Assembly (NCBI GenBank): GCA_964458575.1
Contig: CAYWMD010000006.1
Coordinates: 124,001 to 188,000, forward strand
Source: CAYWMD01 sp964458575
GTDB taxonomy: Bacteria; Verrucomicrobiota; Verrucomicrobiia; Limisphaerales; JADLHS01
Length of the DNA: 64,000 bases
Direction of reading: 5' to 3'
The translations under genes and the position numbers were made by a program. This document shows, piece after piece, positions 26,179-35,057 of this stretch. Position 1 is the first letter of the stretch. Each line of letters starts with the position of its first letter. The notes under the pieces were generated by a model that was given only the letters and a program-made list of their open reading frames with translations, was not told the DNA's origin and searched no databases.

Positions 26179-28584
26179 ATGAAATTCCACGACGACCTCA
26201 GCAATCTTTCCATGATGGAATTATTCCGCGTGGAAACGGAGAATCAGACAGCGGTCCTGACCAACGGATTGCTGGCGCTGGAGCGCGGTGCTGTGCCGCC
26301 GGCGCAGCTCGACAGCCTGATGCGCGCGGCCCACTCGCTCAAAGGCGCCGCGCGGATTGTGAACCTTGGCGTCGCCATTCAGGTCGCCCACGCCATGGAA
26401 GACTGTTTTGTCGCCGCCCAGGGCGGGAAATGTACGCTGGGCCAGCCGGTCGTGGATGTGCTCTTTCGCGGTGTGGACCTGTTGAACCAGATCGCGCGGC
26501 ACGACGAGACCACGATCAAGAACTGGGAAACCGCGAACGCAAACGACATTCAAGGGTTTCTCAACGCCCTGTCCGGCATCATGACGGGCCGGCCTCCAGC
26601 CGCGCCCGCGGACACGCCGGGTCCGGCGGGCCGGGATGGTCCATCCCGGCCCAAGTCCCCGAGTGCAAAGGACAAAACCCTGGAGCGAAAAAGGCATGGC
26701 GGAAAATCTCCAGCCAAAGCTCAAACGGATCGTGGCGCGCCAGCGATGACCGCGGCGACGGATTCCCACACCGGCCCGCCGGAAGCGACGCCCCGATCCA
26801 GACCGAGCCAGCCCCCGTCCGGCGAATCGCCCGAACGGGTTTTGCGGTTGACGGCGGAAAATCTGAACCGCCTGCTGGGCCTGGCCGGCGAATCGCTGGT
26901 GGAATCACGCTGGCTGCGCCCGTTCTCCGACTCGATGCAGCGACTCAAACGGATGCAGTCGGACATGGAAACAAATCTTGACGGGTTGCGACAGCGGTTG
27001 CGCGACGAGCCACTGTCCGAGCGCGCCGCCGGCCAGCTCAACGCTGTGCTGGAAAAAGCCTTGGAGTGCCGCGAGTTCCTGGCGCAGCGCCTGCAGGAAC
27101 TGGATCTTTTCGACCGTCGTTCCGCCCAATTGTCCAACCGGCTTTATCTCGAAGTGTTGCGCACGCGCATGCGGCCGTTTGCGGACGGCACCCAACGTTT
27201 CCCCCGCATGGTGCGCGATCTGGCGCGCTCGCTCGGCAAGCAGGCCCGGCTGGAAATTCTGGGCGAGCACACCCAGGTGGATCGGGACATCCTGGAGCGG
27301 CTGGAAACCCCGCTCGCACACCTGTTGCGCAATGCCGTGGATCATGGCTGCGAACCGCCGCAGCAGCGCCAGCACGCCGGTAAACCGCCCGAGGCGGTCA
27401 TCCGCCTCGAAGCGCGCCATAGCGCGGGAATGTTGATGGTCATCGTCTCCGACGACGGCCCCGGCGTGAACGCCGAACGACTGCGGCGCAGCATCGTTGA
27501 AAAAAAGCTGGCCCCACCCACGCTGGCCGAACGCATGCACGAGGCCGAATTGATGGAGTTCTTGTTCCTGCCCGGCTTTACGATGAAGGACAAGGTGACC
27601 GAAATCTCCGGACGGGGCGTCGGCCTGGATGTCGTACAAAACATGGTAAAGTCCGTCCGCGGCAACGTACGCGTCTTTACCCAACCCGGACGGGGCACGC
27701 GGTTTCAACTGCAATTGCCACTGACGCTCTCGGTGTTGCGCACATTGCTGGTGGAAGTGGGTGGCGAACCGTACGCCATTCCCCTGGCCCAGATTGCCCG
27801 CACGCTCAAACTCCCGCGCGACAAGATTGAGACTCTGGAGGGACGGAGCCATTTCAAACTTGGCGACCAGCAAATCGGACTGCTGACCGCCCATGAGGTG
27901 CTCGATTGTCCGGAGGCGGCACGCCACAGCGCGACGAACGGCCTGCCGGTCGTGGTGCTCGGCGACCGTTCGACGCGCTATGGACTGGTCGTGGACCGGT
28001 TTCTCGGCGAACGCGAACTGGTCGTCCAGCCCCTCGACCCGCGCCTGGGCAAAATCAAGGACATCAGCGCCGCCGCGCTCATGGAAGACGGCGCCCCGGT
28101 TTTGATCGTGGACGTGGACGACATGATCCGGTCCATCGAAAAAATGATCGCGTCCGGCGCGCTGACCCACCTGCAATCCAGCCGGGCCGAGTCCGCGCCC
28201 AAGAAGCGCAAGCGCATTCTGGCGGTGGACGATTCGCTCACCGTGCGCGAACTCGAACGCAAGCTGCTGCAGAGCCGCGGGTACCTTGCCGACGTGGCCG
28301 TGGACGGGATGGACGGTTGGAATGCCGTCCGCACCGGGGTTTACGATCTGGTCATCACCGATGTGGACATGCCGCGCATGGACGGCATCGAGCTGGCCAC
28401 GTTGATCAAACAGGACACGAAACTCAAATCGCTGCCGGTGATGATCGTCTCTTACAAGGACCGCGAAGAGGACCGGCTGCGGGGTTTGCACGCGGGCGCG
28501 GATTACTACCTGACCAAGGGAAGTTTTCATGACGAGAAACTGATCGAGGCCGTGCTGGATCTAATTGGAGAACCGGAAGCGTGA
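26179..28584 (+). CDS. wspE: CheA-type hybrid histidine kinase with receiver domain (WspE)
   Basis: 801 residues. Order: Hpt domain (1-130) with the phosphorylated His52 in RAAHSLKGAARI; a Pro/Lys-rich linker (140-215); dimerisation helices (LRLTAENLNRLLGLAGESLV); the HATPase domain with the N box LAHLLRNAVDHGCE, VIVSDDGPGVNAERL and EISGRGVGLDVVQNMV; a CheW-like regulatory domain (LPLTLSVLRTLLVEVGGEPY); and a C-terminal receiver (ILAVDDSLTVRELERKLLQS, with the acceptor Asp in DLVITDVDMPRMDG and Lys in YLTKGSF). Known WspE has this CheA-receiver layout and phosphorylates WspR and WspF. Here the expected targets are the CheB gene and the hybrid kinase downstream. Confidence 0.94.
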   Translation: MKFHDDLSNLSMMELFRVETENQTAVLTNGLLALERGAVPPAQLDSLMRAAHSLKGAARIVNLGVAIQVAHAMEDCFVAAQGGKCTLGQPVVDVLFRGVDLLNQIARHDETTIKNWETANANDIQGFLNALSGIMTGRPPAAPADTPGPAGRDGPSRPKSPSAKDKTLERKRHGGKSPAKAQTDRGAPAMTAATDSHTGPPEATPRSRPSQPPSGESPERVLRLTAENLNRLLGLAGESLVESRWLRPFSDSMQRLKRMQSDMETNLDGLRQRLRDEPLSERAAGQLNAVLEKALECREFLAQRLQELDLFDRRSAQLSNRLYLEVLRTRMRPFADGTQRFPRMVRDLARSLGKQARLEILGEHTQVDRDILERLETPLAHLLRNAVDHGCEPPQQRQHAGKPPEAVIRLEARHSAGMLMVIVSDDGPGVNAERLRRSIVEKKLAPPTLAERMHEAELMEFLFLPGFTMKDKVTEISGRGVGLDVVQNMVKSVRGNVRVFTQPGRGTRFQLQLPLTLSVLRTLLVEVGGEPYAIPLAQIARTLKLPRDKIETLEGRSHFKLGDQQIGLLTAHEVLDCPEAARHSATNGLPVVVLGDRSTRYGLVVDRFLGERELVVQPLDPRLGKIKDISAAALMEDGAPVLIVDVDDMIRSIEKMIASGALTHLQSSRAESAPKKRKRILAVDDSLTVRELERKLLQSRGYLADVAVDGMDGWNAVRTGVYDLVITDVDMPRMDGIELATLIKQDTKLKSLPVMIVSYKDREEDRLRGLHAGADYYLTKGSFHDEKLIEAVLDLIGEPEA

Positions 28585-28690
28585 AAAAACGGCCCACAAT
28601 CCAACGTCCCGCATCGAACGGTTTGAACCGGGACGCCGTGGGCAATTTCCGAGCCGGGACGCCGGCCTCCGCATCCCGGACGGGAGACAT

Positions 28691-29725
28691 GTGAGAATTG
28701 CGATTGTCAACGACATGCTGATGGCGGTCGAAGCCCTGCGTCGGGTCATCATCAGTTCCCACGGACATCAGGTCGCCTGGGTCGCCCGCAATGGCGTCGA
28801 AGCTGTCGCGCTTTGCGCCAGCGACCGGCCCGACCTGATCCTGATGGATTTGTTCATGCCGGAAATGGACGGCATTGAGGCCACGCGCCGCATCATGGCC
28901 AAAACGCCGTGCGCCATTGTGATTGTCACCGCCGACGTGAACGACCACGCCGCGCGGGTTTTTGAAGCGATGGGCGCGGGCGCGCTGGATGCGGTGAACA
29001 CCCCGGCGTTGGGTGGGCTGGCCGACCAGACCGACACCAAGGCGTTGCTCGCCAAAATCGAGATGCTGCGTCACTTGATCGGCCCGGTCGGCGACCGCTC
29101 CACCGGAGCGGCAAAAGCGGCCGCCGGCCATCCCGCGGAATTCAAGCCCGGCCGGTTGGTGGTCATTGGCGCGTCGGCCGGCGGCCCGGCGGCCTTGGCC
29201 AAAGTTCTCTCGGGATTGCCGGCGGAATTTCCCGGGGCCGTGGCGATCGTGCAACACGTGGATGCACAGTTTGCACCCGGTCTGGCCGATTGGCTCGCCG
29301 GACAAACCCGGTTGAAGGTGCGGCTTGCCGAGGACGGCGATCCTCCTGAACCGGGGACCGTGTTGCTGGCGGGAAAGGAATTGCACCTGGTGCTCAACAC
29401 CTCAAGCCGCTGGGCTTATCAACGCCTCCCGGCGGATTGTGCGCACCGGCCTTCCGTGGACGTATTCTTCGAGAGCGTGGCCAAACACTGGAAGGGCGGC
29501 GTGGTCGGTGTGTTGCTCACCGGCATGGGGCGCGACGGTGCGGCGGGGCTGCTGGCGTTGAAGAAGCACGGACATCCTACCATCGCGCAGGACCGCGCGA
29601 GCAGCGCCGTTTACGGCATGCCGAAAGCCGCGGCGGAGATGAACGCCGCCGGCGAAATCCTGCCGGTCGACAAAATTGCCCCGCGCCTCACGAAAATGAT
29701 GGCTTTTAAAACCGGCCACCCTTAA
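28691..29725 (+). CDS. wspF: CheB-type receiver-methylesterase (WspF)
   Basis: 344 residues from GTG 28691, preceded by GGGAG at good spacing; the resulting start VRIAIVNDMLMAVEALRRVI fits WspF. A longer frame from 28565 overlaps wspE and adds unrelated sequence. The receiver domain holds the acceptor Asp (residue 53) in PDLILMDLFMPEMDGIEATR. The esterase domain has the serine motif VIGASAGGPAALAKVL, the histidine in VAIVQHVDAQF and the acidic motif LLTGMGRDGAAGLLALKKHG. It removes methyl groups from WspA and lowers kinase activity; in Pseudomonas, loss of wspF locks the pathway on. The next gene starts 21 bases downstream. Confidence 0.93.
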   Translation: MRIAIVNDMLMAVEALRRVIISSHGHQVAWVARNGVEAVALCASDRPDLILMDLFMPEMDGIEATRRIMAKTPCAIVIVTADVNDHAARVFEAMGAGALDAVNTPALGGLADQTDTKALLAKIEMLRHLIGPVGDRSTGAAKAAAGHPAEFKPGRLVVIGASAGGPAALAKVLSGLPAEFPGAVAIVQHVDAQFAPGLADWLAGQTRLKVRLAEDGDPPEPGTVLLAGKELHLVLNTSSRWAYQRLPADCAHRPSVDVFFESVAKHWKGGVVGVLLTGMGRDGAAGLLALKKHGHPTIAQDRASSAVYGMPKAAAEMNAAGEILPVDKIAPRLTKMMAFKTGHP

Positions 29726-29746
29726 TTTTTACCCGGCTAGAAATTG

Positions 29747-32323
29747 ATGCACGTGGAACCGACCAAACCAGCATTGTCATCCCCGACGGACCGAAACCTG
29801 GCCCCGGCGCAACCGCCCGAATACCACGTGATGGTGCTCCTGGTGGACGACCAGGCCATGGTCTGCGAAGCCATCCGGCGCGCGCTTGCCAATGAAGCGG
29901 ACATTGACTTTCACTATTGCTCCGACGCCCGCGAGGCGATGAGCACCGCCACACACATCAAGCCGACGGTCATTTTGCAGGACCTGGTGATGCCCGGCAT
30001 AGACGGGTTGACGTTGGTCAGCCAGTTTCGGGCGAATCCCGCCACCCGCGAGATTCCCATCATCGTGCTTTCGACCAACGAAAATCCGCAGGTCAAAGGC
30101 CAGGCTTTCGCGATGGGCGCGAACGATTATCTCGTGAAGCTGCCGGACCGCATCGAGTTGATCGCGCGGCTGCGCTATCACTCCCGCGCCTATCTCAACC
30201 AGTTGCAACGCGACGCCGCGTATCACGCCCTGCGCGAGAGCCAGCAACAGCTCATGGAGAACAACACCGAACTCGTGGCGTTGAACCAGAAACTCGAGGA
30301 GGCGACCATGGCCAAATCCGAGTTCTTGGCCAACATGAGTCACGAGATTCGCACCCCGATGAACGGCGTCATCGGCATGATTTCCCTGCTGCTCGACACG
30401 GAACTCACGGACGAACAGCGCGAATATGTCGAAGCCACCCGCAGCAGCGCCGACGCCCTACTCACCATCATCAACGACATCCTCGACTTTTCGAAAATTG
30501 AAGCCGGCAAGCTTGAACTCGAACATCATCCGTTCGAGCTCCACACGTGCATCGAGGAAGCGCTGGATTTGCTCGCCCCCAAGGCCACCGAAAAGAAACT
30601 CGACCTGGCCTACAGCGTGGATGATGCCATTCCCAAGATTCTGGTGAGCGACGTCACGCGGCTGCGCCAGATCCTCGTCAACCTGGTCGCCAACGCCGTC
30701 AAGTTCACCACCAACGGCGAAGTGGTCGTCGAAGTCACCGCGGCGGCCCACGGCTATCGCACCATCGAGCCCGGCCACGAGCACGACACGGATCTGCTGC
30801 GCCATCCGGAACAATGGCTGTTGCATTTTTCCGTCCGGGACACCGGCATCGGCATTCCGCTGGAACGGCAGCATCGCCTGTTCAAGTCGTTCCAACAGGT
30901 GGACGCCTCGACCACCCGCCACTACGGCGGCACGGGTTTGGGCCTCGCGATCTGCAAGCGTCTCACCGAATTGATGGGCGGCCGCATCTGGGTCGAGAGC
31001 GACGCCGGCAAAGGCGCGACCTTCCATTTCACCGTCGCCACGAAGGCCACGCCCGCCAATGCGCCGCCCAACTGGCAGACCCCCCAGCCCCAGCTCGCCG
31101 GTCGGCGGCTGCTCGTGGTGGAGGATAACGCCACCAATCGCCGGATCATCACGCATCGCGCCGAACAGTGGGGCATGGTGGTCGAATGTCTCCACACCCG
31201 CCGCGATGCCTTCAAGCGGCTGGCGGAAAACCCGGCATTCGATGCGATGCTGCTCGATTTCCAACTGCCCGACGCCGACGGTTTCAAATTCGCTGAAGAA
31301 ATCCGCCAGCAACCGTGGGGGCGCGAGTTGCCGCTCGTCCTGCTCACCGCGTTTCGCGTGCGCAGCGACGACCCGCGCCCGGCGGCCCTGGGCATTTCGG
31401 TGATGGTGCACAAGCCGATCCGCCCCGCGCAATTGCTGGACGCGCTCTGTCGCGCCATGAGCGTCCAGCTCCAGCGCGAGAAGCGTCCGCCCACCGCTCC
31501 CGGCCTGGATTCCAGCTTCGCTCGTCGGCTACCCTTGCGACTGTTGCTGGCCGACGACAATCCCATCAATCAGAAAGTCGGCTTGAGCGTGCTGAACAAG
31601 CTTGGTTATCGCGCTGATGTGGCCAACAACGGGAACGAGGTCATCACCGCGCTCCAACAAAAGCCGTACGACGTGCTGTTTCTCGACGTGCAAATGCCCG
31701 AGATGGACGGTCTGGAATGTGCCCGGCAGATTTGCCAGCGGTGGACGCGCGATCGGCGGCCGGTGATCATTGCCATGACCGGCAACGCGCTGATGGGCGA
31801 CCGCGAGCGGTGCCTGACCGCGGGAATGGATGATTATATTTCCAAACCGGTGCGGATTGCGGAACTCCAGGCGGCCTTGGAACGTTGGGGGCCCACCAAG
31901 TCGCACAAGACCGACACGGCGTTCCTGCGGCGCCAGCTCGAACCTGCGGAGGATGATTTGCTGGATGAAGGGATACTGGCGGAATTGCGCGACATGCCGC
32001 CGGCCGATGGCGGGAGCATCTTACGCGAGTTGATTGATCTGTTCCTCGACAGCGCGCCCGGCCACATCACGCAGATCGGCGAGTCGTTGGCTGACGCGGC
32101 CAAATTGAGTTTTCACGCCCATGCGCTCAAAAGCATGAGTCTCAATCTCGGCTGTAAACGGGTAATCGAACTTGCCCAACGACTCGAGGACATGGGTCGT
32201 GCCGGCCAGGTGAATGAGTCGCCGAAACTGGTTCACGAACTGGCAGAAGTCTTCCACCGAACCAAGGACCGACTCGTTGCCGTCCGCGACGCCGAATCCT
32301 CAAATCCCGCCACCCCGCTGTAA
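29747..32323 (+). CDS. WspR-like receiver fused to hybrid histidine kinase (REC-HisKA-HATPase-REC-REC-Hpt)
   Basis: 858 residues from ATG 29747. REC1 (about 28-150) has Asp79 in PTVILQDLVMPGIDGLTLV and reads like the receiver of WspR, including ANDYLVKLPDRIELIARLRY and HALRESQQQLMENN. Where WspR would continue into its GGDEF diguanylate cyclase, this protein has HisKA (His199 in FLANMSHEIRTPMNG), HATPase (VANAVKF, DTGIGI, GGTGLGLAICKRL), REC2 (Asp504 in AMLLDFQLPDADG), REC3 (Asp647 in VLFLDVQMPEMDG) and an Hpt domain (His792 in FHAHALKSM). All phosphorylation sites are intact. No GGDEF or DNA-binding domain is present, so the phosphate must pass to a separate regulator not seen here. No transmembrane segment is evident. 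Confidence 0.92.
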   Translation: MHVEPTKPALSSPTDRNLAPAQPPEYHVMVLLVDDQAMVCEAIRRALANEADIDFHYCSDAREAMSTATHIKPTVILQDLVMPGIDGLTLVSQFRANPATREIPIIVLSTNENPQVKGQAFAMGANDYLVKLPDRIELIARLRYHSRAYLNQLQRDAAYHALRESQQQLMENNTELVALNQKLEEATMAKSEFLANMSHEIRTPMNGVIGMISLLLDTELTDEQREYVEATRSSADALLTIINDILDFSKIEAGKLELEHHPFELHTCIEEALDLLAPKATEKKLDLAYSVDDAIPKILVSDVTRLRQILVNLVANAVKFTTNGEVVVEVTAAAHGYRTIEPGHEHDTDLLRHPEQWLLHFSVRDTGIGIPLERQHRLFKSFQQVDASTTRHYGGTGLGLAICKRLTELMGGRIWVESDAGKGATFHFTVATKATPANAPPNWQTPQPQLAGRRLLVVEDNATNRRIITHRAEQWGMVVECLHTRRDAFKRLAENPAFDAMLLDFQLPDADGFKFAEEIRQQPWGRELPLVLLTAFRVRSDDPRPAALGISVMVHKPIRPAQLLDALCRAMSVQLQREKRPPTAPGLDSSFARRLPLRLLLADDNPINQKVGLSVLNKLGYRADVANNGNEVITALQQKPYDVLFLDVQMPEMDGLECARQICQRWTRDRRPVIIAMTGNALMGDRERCLTAGMDDYISKPVRIAELQAALERWGPTKSHKTDTAFLRRQLEPAEDDLLDEGILAELRDMPPADGGSILRELIDLFLDSAPGHITQIGESLADAAKLSFHAHALKSMSLNLGCKRVIELAQRLEDMGRAGQVNESPKLVHELAEVFHRTKDRLVAVRDAESSNPATPL

Positions 32324-33328
32324 ATGCCAACCCGACCGCCCCGCCTGCTGCCTGGCAACACCATCGGCATCGTCGCCCCCGCCAGCGCGCCGCCGAACCC
32401 GCACAACATTGACCGGGGAGTGGCGGTGCTGGAACAGCTGGGTTTCAAAGTGAAACTCGCTCCCAAAGTCCGGAGTCGCCTCGGCTTTCTGGCCGGCACC
32501 GACCGCGAACGCGCCGGCGATCTCATGCGGATGTTTTCGGACCGCAAGGTGGACGCCATTCTTTGCGTGCGGGGCGGTTACGGTTCTGCGCGTTTGCTGC
32601 CGCTGCTCGACTACGGCGTCATCCGCGCCAATCCCAAAATCTTCGTTGGCTACAGCGACATCACTTCCTTGCACTGTGCGTTGCTCACCAAGGCCGATCT
32701 GATTTCGTTCCACGGGCCGATGTTGAATTCGGATTTTGCCCTGCCTGAAATGCCGCGCTTCACCCTGGACAGTTTTCTGCGGACTTTAGGGCATCCCCTC
32801 ACTGCTGGCCGGGTTCAGGCAAAACGCGACTCCGTGACCGAAGTTCACAAAACGTGGACCGGCGGCATTGGCCAGGGGTGTCGGCACAAAGCGAGAATCC
32901 TGCGTTCAGGTTGCGCTCGGGGTCAACTGATGGGCGGCAACCTCACGTTGATCGGCACCTTGATCGGCACGCCCTGGCAGCCGCCGTTCAAGGATCGCAT
33001 CCTCTTCTTCGAGGACCTGAGTGAAGTGCCCTACCGGTTCGACCGGATGCTGACCCACCTCCTGAACTGCGGCCTGCTGCAACAGGTCGCCGGCATTGCC
33101 ATTGGCATCAACAAGGACTGTCAGGATCCCAAGGCTGGAAAGGCACGCGAATACCGACAGACGCTGGAGGACGTTTTCAATGAGCGCTTGTTGCCGTTAA
33201 AGGTGCCCATCGTAATGAACCTGGCGTTTGGCCACGTCCCGCACAATGCGACCCTGCCCGTCGGCAGCAAGGTGTTGCTCGACGCCAATCGCGGTGAGTT
33301 GGTCCTGACGGAACCGGCCGTTTGTTAA
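32324..33328 (+). CDS. LD-carboxypeptidase, peptidase family S66
   Basis: 334 residues whose ATG directly follows the stop codon of the hybrid kinase, so it is the last gene of the wsp operon. S66 blocks: NTIGIVAPASAPP at the N-terminus, VDAILCVRGGYGSARLLPLL, the nucleophile Ser in FVGYSDITSLHCAL, SFHGPML, the Glu in ILFFEDLSEVPYRFDRML and the His in LAFGHVPHNATLPVG. The family includes LdcA, which trims the terminal D-alanine from murein tetrapeptides during cell-wall recycling, and MccF-like immunity proteins. No signal peptide is seen, consistent with a cytoplasmic recycling enzyme. Why it is tied to a surface-sensing operon is unknown. Confidence 0.9.
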   Translation: MPTRPPRLLPGNTIGIVAPASAPPNPHNIDRGVAVLEQLGFKVKLAPKVRSRLGFLAGTDRERAGDLMRMFSDRKVDAILCVRGGYGSARLLPLLDYGVIRANPKIFVGYSDITSLHCALLTKADLISFHGPMLNSDFALPEMPRFTLDSFLRTLGHPLTAGRVQAKRDSVTEVHKTWTGGIGQGCRHKARILRSGCARGQLMGGNLTLIGTLIGTPWQPPFKDRILFFEDLSEVPYRFDRMLTHLLNCGLLQQVAGIAIGINKDCQDPKAGKAREYRQTLEDVFNERLLPLKVPIVMNLAFGHVPHNATLPVGSKVLLDANRGELVLTEPAVC

Positions 33329-33381
33329 ACCGCAAACGCCCTGCGGACGAATTCTCTCGAAGCGATTCGCGCCGTGCGTCG

Positions 33382-33402
33382 CTGAACCGGCGCGCGGTTC
33401 AG
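33382..33402. terminator. Hairpin at the convergent 3' ends of the S66 and FGGY genes
   Basis: CTGAACCG (33382-33389), a 5-base loop and CGGTTCAG (33395-33402) make a perfect 8-base stem that overlaps the stop codon of the leftward FGGY gene. Being symmetrical it could stop transcription from either side, but no T-tract follows in either direction. Tentative. Confidence 0.35.
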
Positions 33403-34856
33403 ACGCGGGAAAGTTGTACGAGCCGGCTGAAAGCCGCGTCCCAGGCATCCGCATGGGTAAGCATTGTGTTCGACTTGAACGATTTTCGCACCAGTTCCCG
33501 TCCTTCGCTGAGCGACTGGATATGGCCGAGCGCCAGCGACTGAACCAATACGTTGCCAATCGGGGTGGCCTCCGGCGACGCGATCACCACCGGAATGCCC
33601 AGCGCCGTGGCGATGAAATTGTTCAACAACGAATTCTTCGCCGCGTCGAGCAGGTAAAGCCGTTTGAGCCGGCGTCCGGTGACCAGTTCAATTTCCTGGA
33701 ATGTCTTCCGGTATTGGAGTGCGAGACTTTCCAGCACGCAACGGGTGATGGCGCCCGGCTTGCGCGGCACGATCTGGCCGGTTTCCCGGCAGAACGCCTG
33801 AATCTTCAAGGGCATGTCGCCCGGCTCGGCGAAACGCGGGTCTTCCACGTTGATGAGCGACTCGAACGGTTCGGCCGACGTGGCGAGGTGCATCAAGACC
33901 TGGTTCTCAAGTTCCTGATCTTGTCTCGACCAGTACCGGCGGCACTCGTCCAGCAGATCAAGTCCGACCAGATTCTTGTAAAACAGGACCGTCCCGCCGA
34001 AACCGGTTTCATTGGTGAAACCCAGTTCGCGAACCACGTTGTTGATGAGCGGTTCGGCCAGTTCAGCGCCGGTGACAGCCCGCGCGCCCAATCTGAGAAA
34101 ACCCCAGTCCTCGCCTTCGGTGATCGGCAATCCCACAAGCGCCGCCGCAAGTTCGTTGGAACAGGTGGAGATGACCTTGGCATCCTCCAGTTTCATTTCC
34201 CGCGCAATGGTTTCACGGAGCGGCCCCAGGGTCGTACCGGCGGGAACGACCTTGGGAAAGAGTTCGGCAGGCAGGCGCAAATCCTGCCGCAGACGCTCCG
34301 ACCAGGTTCTCGTGAGCGGATTGAAAAGTTGCGTGGCGCTGGCCGCGGACATTTCAACCCGCGGCACACCCGCCAGCAGGTAATTGAATCCGTCGGCGAT
34401 CGGCAGAAATTGACCGGCCTTCAGCCGGCGCGTTTTCTCCGCGCCAAACTGGACCAATGTCCGCAGATGCCCCCGCTGAACGCCGGTTTCCTCGTAAACG
34501 GTTTCCCACGGAATTCTGGTGAAAATTTCGGTCATCCCCGTGCCGGTGCGCGGATCCTCGTGATGGTACGTCGGCCCCATGAACGTCCCGTCGTGGTCAA
34601 ACAGCATGTAATCCCCGGCCCAGGAGTTGCAACTGATGCTGTGCAACGTCACATCCTCCACGCCAACCGCTCGCAGACCGTCCAGCGTCTCCTGGTATAA
34701 GTGCGGGATGTCCCATTGAACGGATTTTTTTTCACGGATGGGTGAATTGTTGAACCGGCGGATTTCTCCCACCGTGAGTTTCCCTTTGAACAACGTCCCC
34801 AGCATCACACGACCGACTTCAGCCCCCAAGTCACAAGCAACGTATAGGTTCTCCAT
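33399..34856 (-). CDS. Rhamnulokinase-like FGGY protein with altered active-site motifs
   Basis: 485 residues from ATG 34856 (MENLYVACDLGAEVGRVMLG). Overall it follows L-rhamnulokinase: WDIPHLYQETLDGLRAV, FGFTNE-type block ELGFTNETGFGGTVLFYKNL, DPRFAEPGDMPLKIQAFCRE, TGQIVPRKPGAITRCVLESL and ATPIGNVLVQSLALG. However, three motifs usual in RhaB are changed: the SHDTAAAV block with the catalytic Asp reads SNELAAAL, the phosphate-binding GTWS reads GARA (LRLGARAVTG), and the glycine-rich GGGS of the nucleotide site reads LDAA (YLLDAAKNSLLNNF). The usual family sequences are from memory. The gene is about 12 kb from rhaA and not in that cluster. It may be a divergent kinase or a non-catalytic regulator; calling it RhaB would be unsafe. 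Confidence 0.8.
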   Translation of the reverse strand: MENLYVACDLGAEVGRVMLGTLFKGKLTVGEIRRFNNSPIREKKSVQWDIPHLYQETLDGLRAVGVEDVTLHSISCNSWAGDYMLFDHDGTFMGPTYHHEDPRTGTGMTEIFTRIPWETVYEETGVQRGHLRTLVQFGAEKTRRLKAGQFLPIADGFNYLLAGVPRVEMSAASATQLFNPLTRTWSERLRQDLRLPAELFPKVVPAGTTLGPLRETIAREMKLEDAKVISTCSNELAAALVGLPITEGEDWGFLRLGARAVTGAELAEPLINNVVRELGFTNETGFGGTVLFYKNLVGLDLLDECRRYWSRQDQELENQVLMHLATSAEPFESLINVEDPRFAEPGDMPLKIQAFCRETGQIVPRKPGAITRCVLESLALQYRKTFQEIELVTGRRLKRLYLLDAAKNSLLNNFIATALGIPVVIASPEATPIGNVLVQSLALGHIQSLSEGRELVRKSFKSNTMLTHADAWDAAFSRLVQLSRV

Positions 34857-35057
34857 AAGCGTCAGCCCCACTTTGTCGCACAAGTCATGCCTGCCCATCG
34901 CCAACAGCGTTCGGCGGCATCGGTCGCGGGCACCCGGGGCGGTTTCCCCTGTACCGAAATGGTGCAATGGTAGATTCTGCCATCAAAAATGAACTATTTC
35001 CCACGACCGATGTCAGACTCCCCGTGGTAATCATCAAACAAGAATTCGCTGCCGATT

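Noticed and set aside
26905..28530. A 541-codon - strand open frame
   Set aside because: It is antisense to wspE, whose kinase and receiver motifs are unambiguous.
29702..29746. Expectation of a separate wspR (REC-GGDEF) gene after wspF
   Set aside because: No GGDEF or GGEEF motif is found in this gap or in the hybrid kinase; the gap is only 21 bases.
34940..34995. A tRNA-like string (ATGGTGCAATGGTAGATTCTG)
   Set aside because: Only a D-arm-like fragment is seen; no TTCGAATCC arm or acceptor stem pairs with it.
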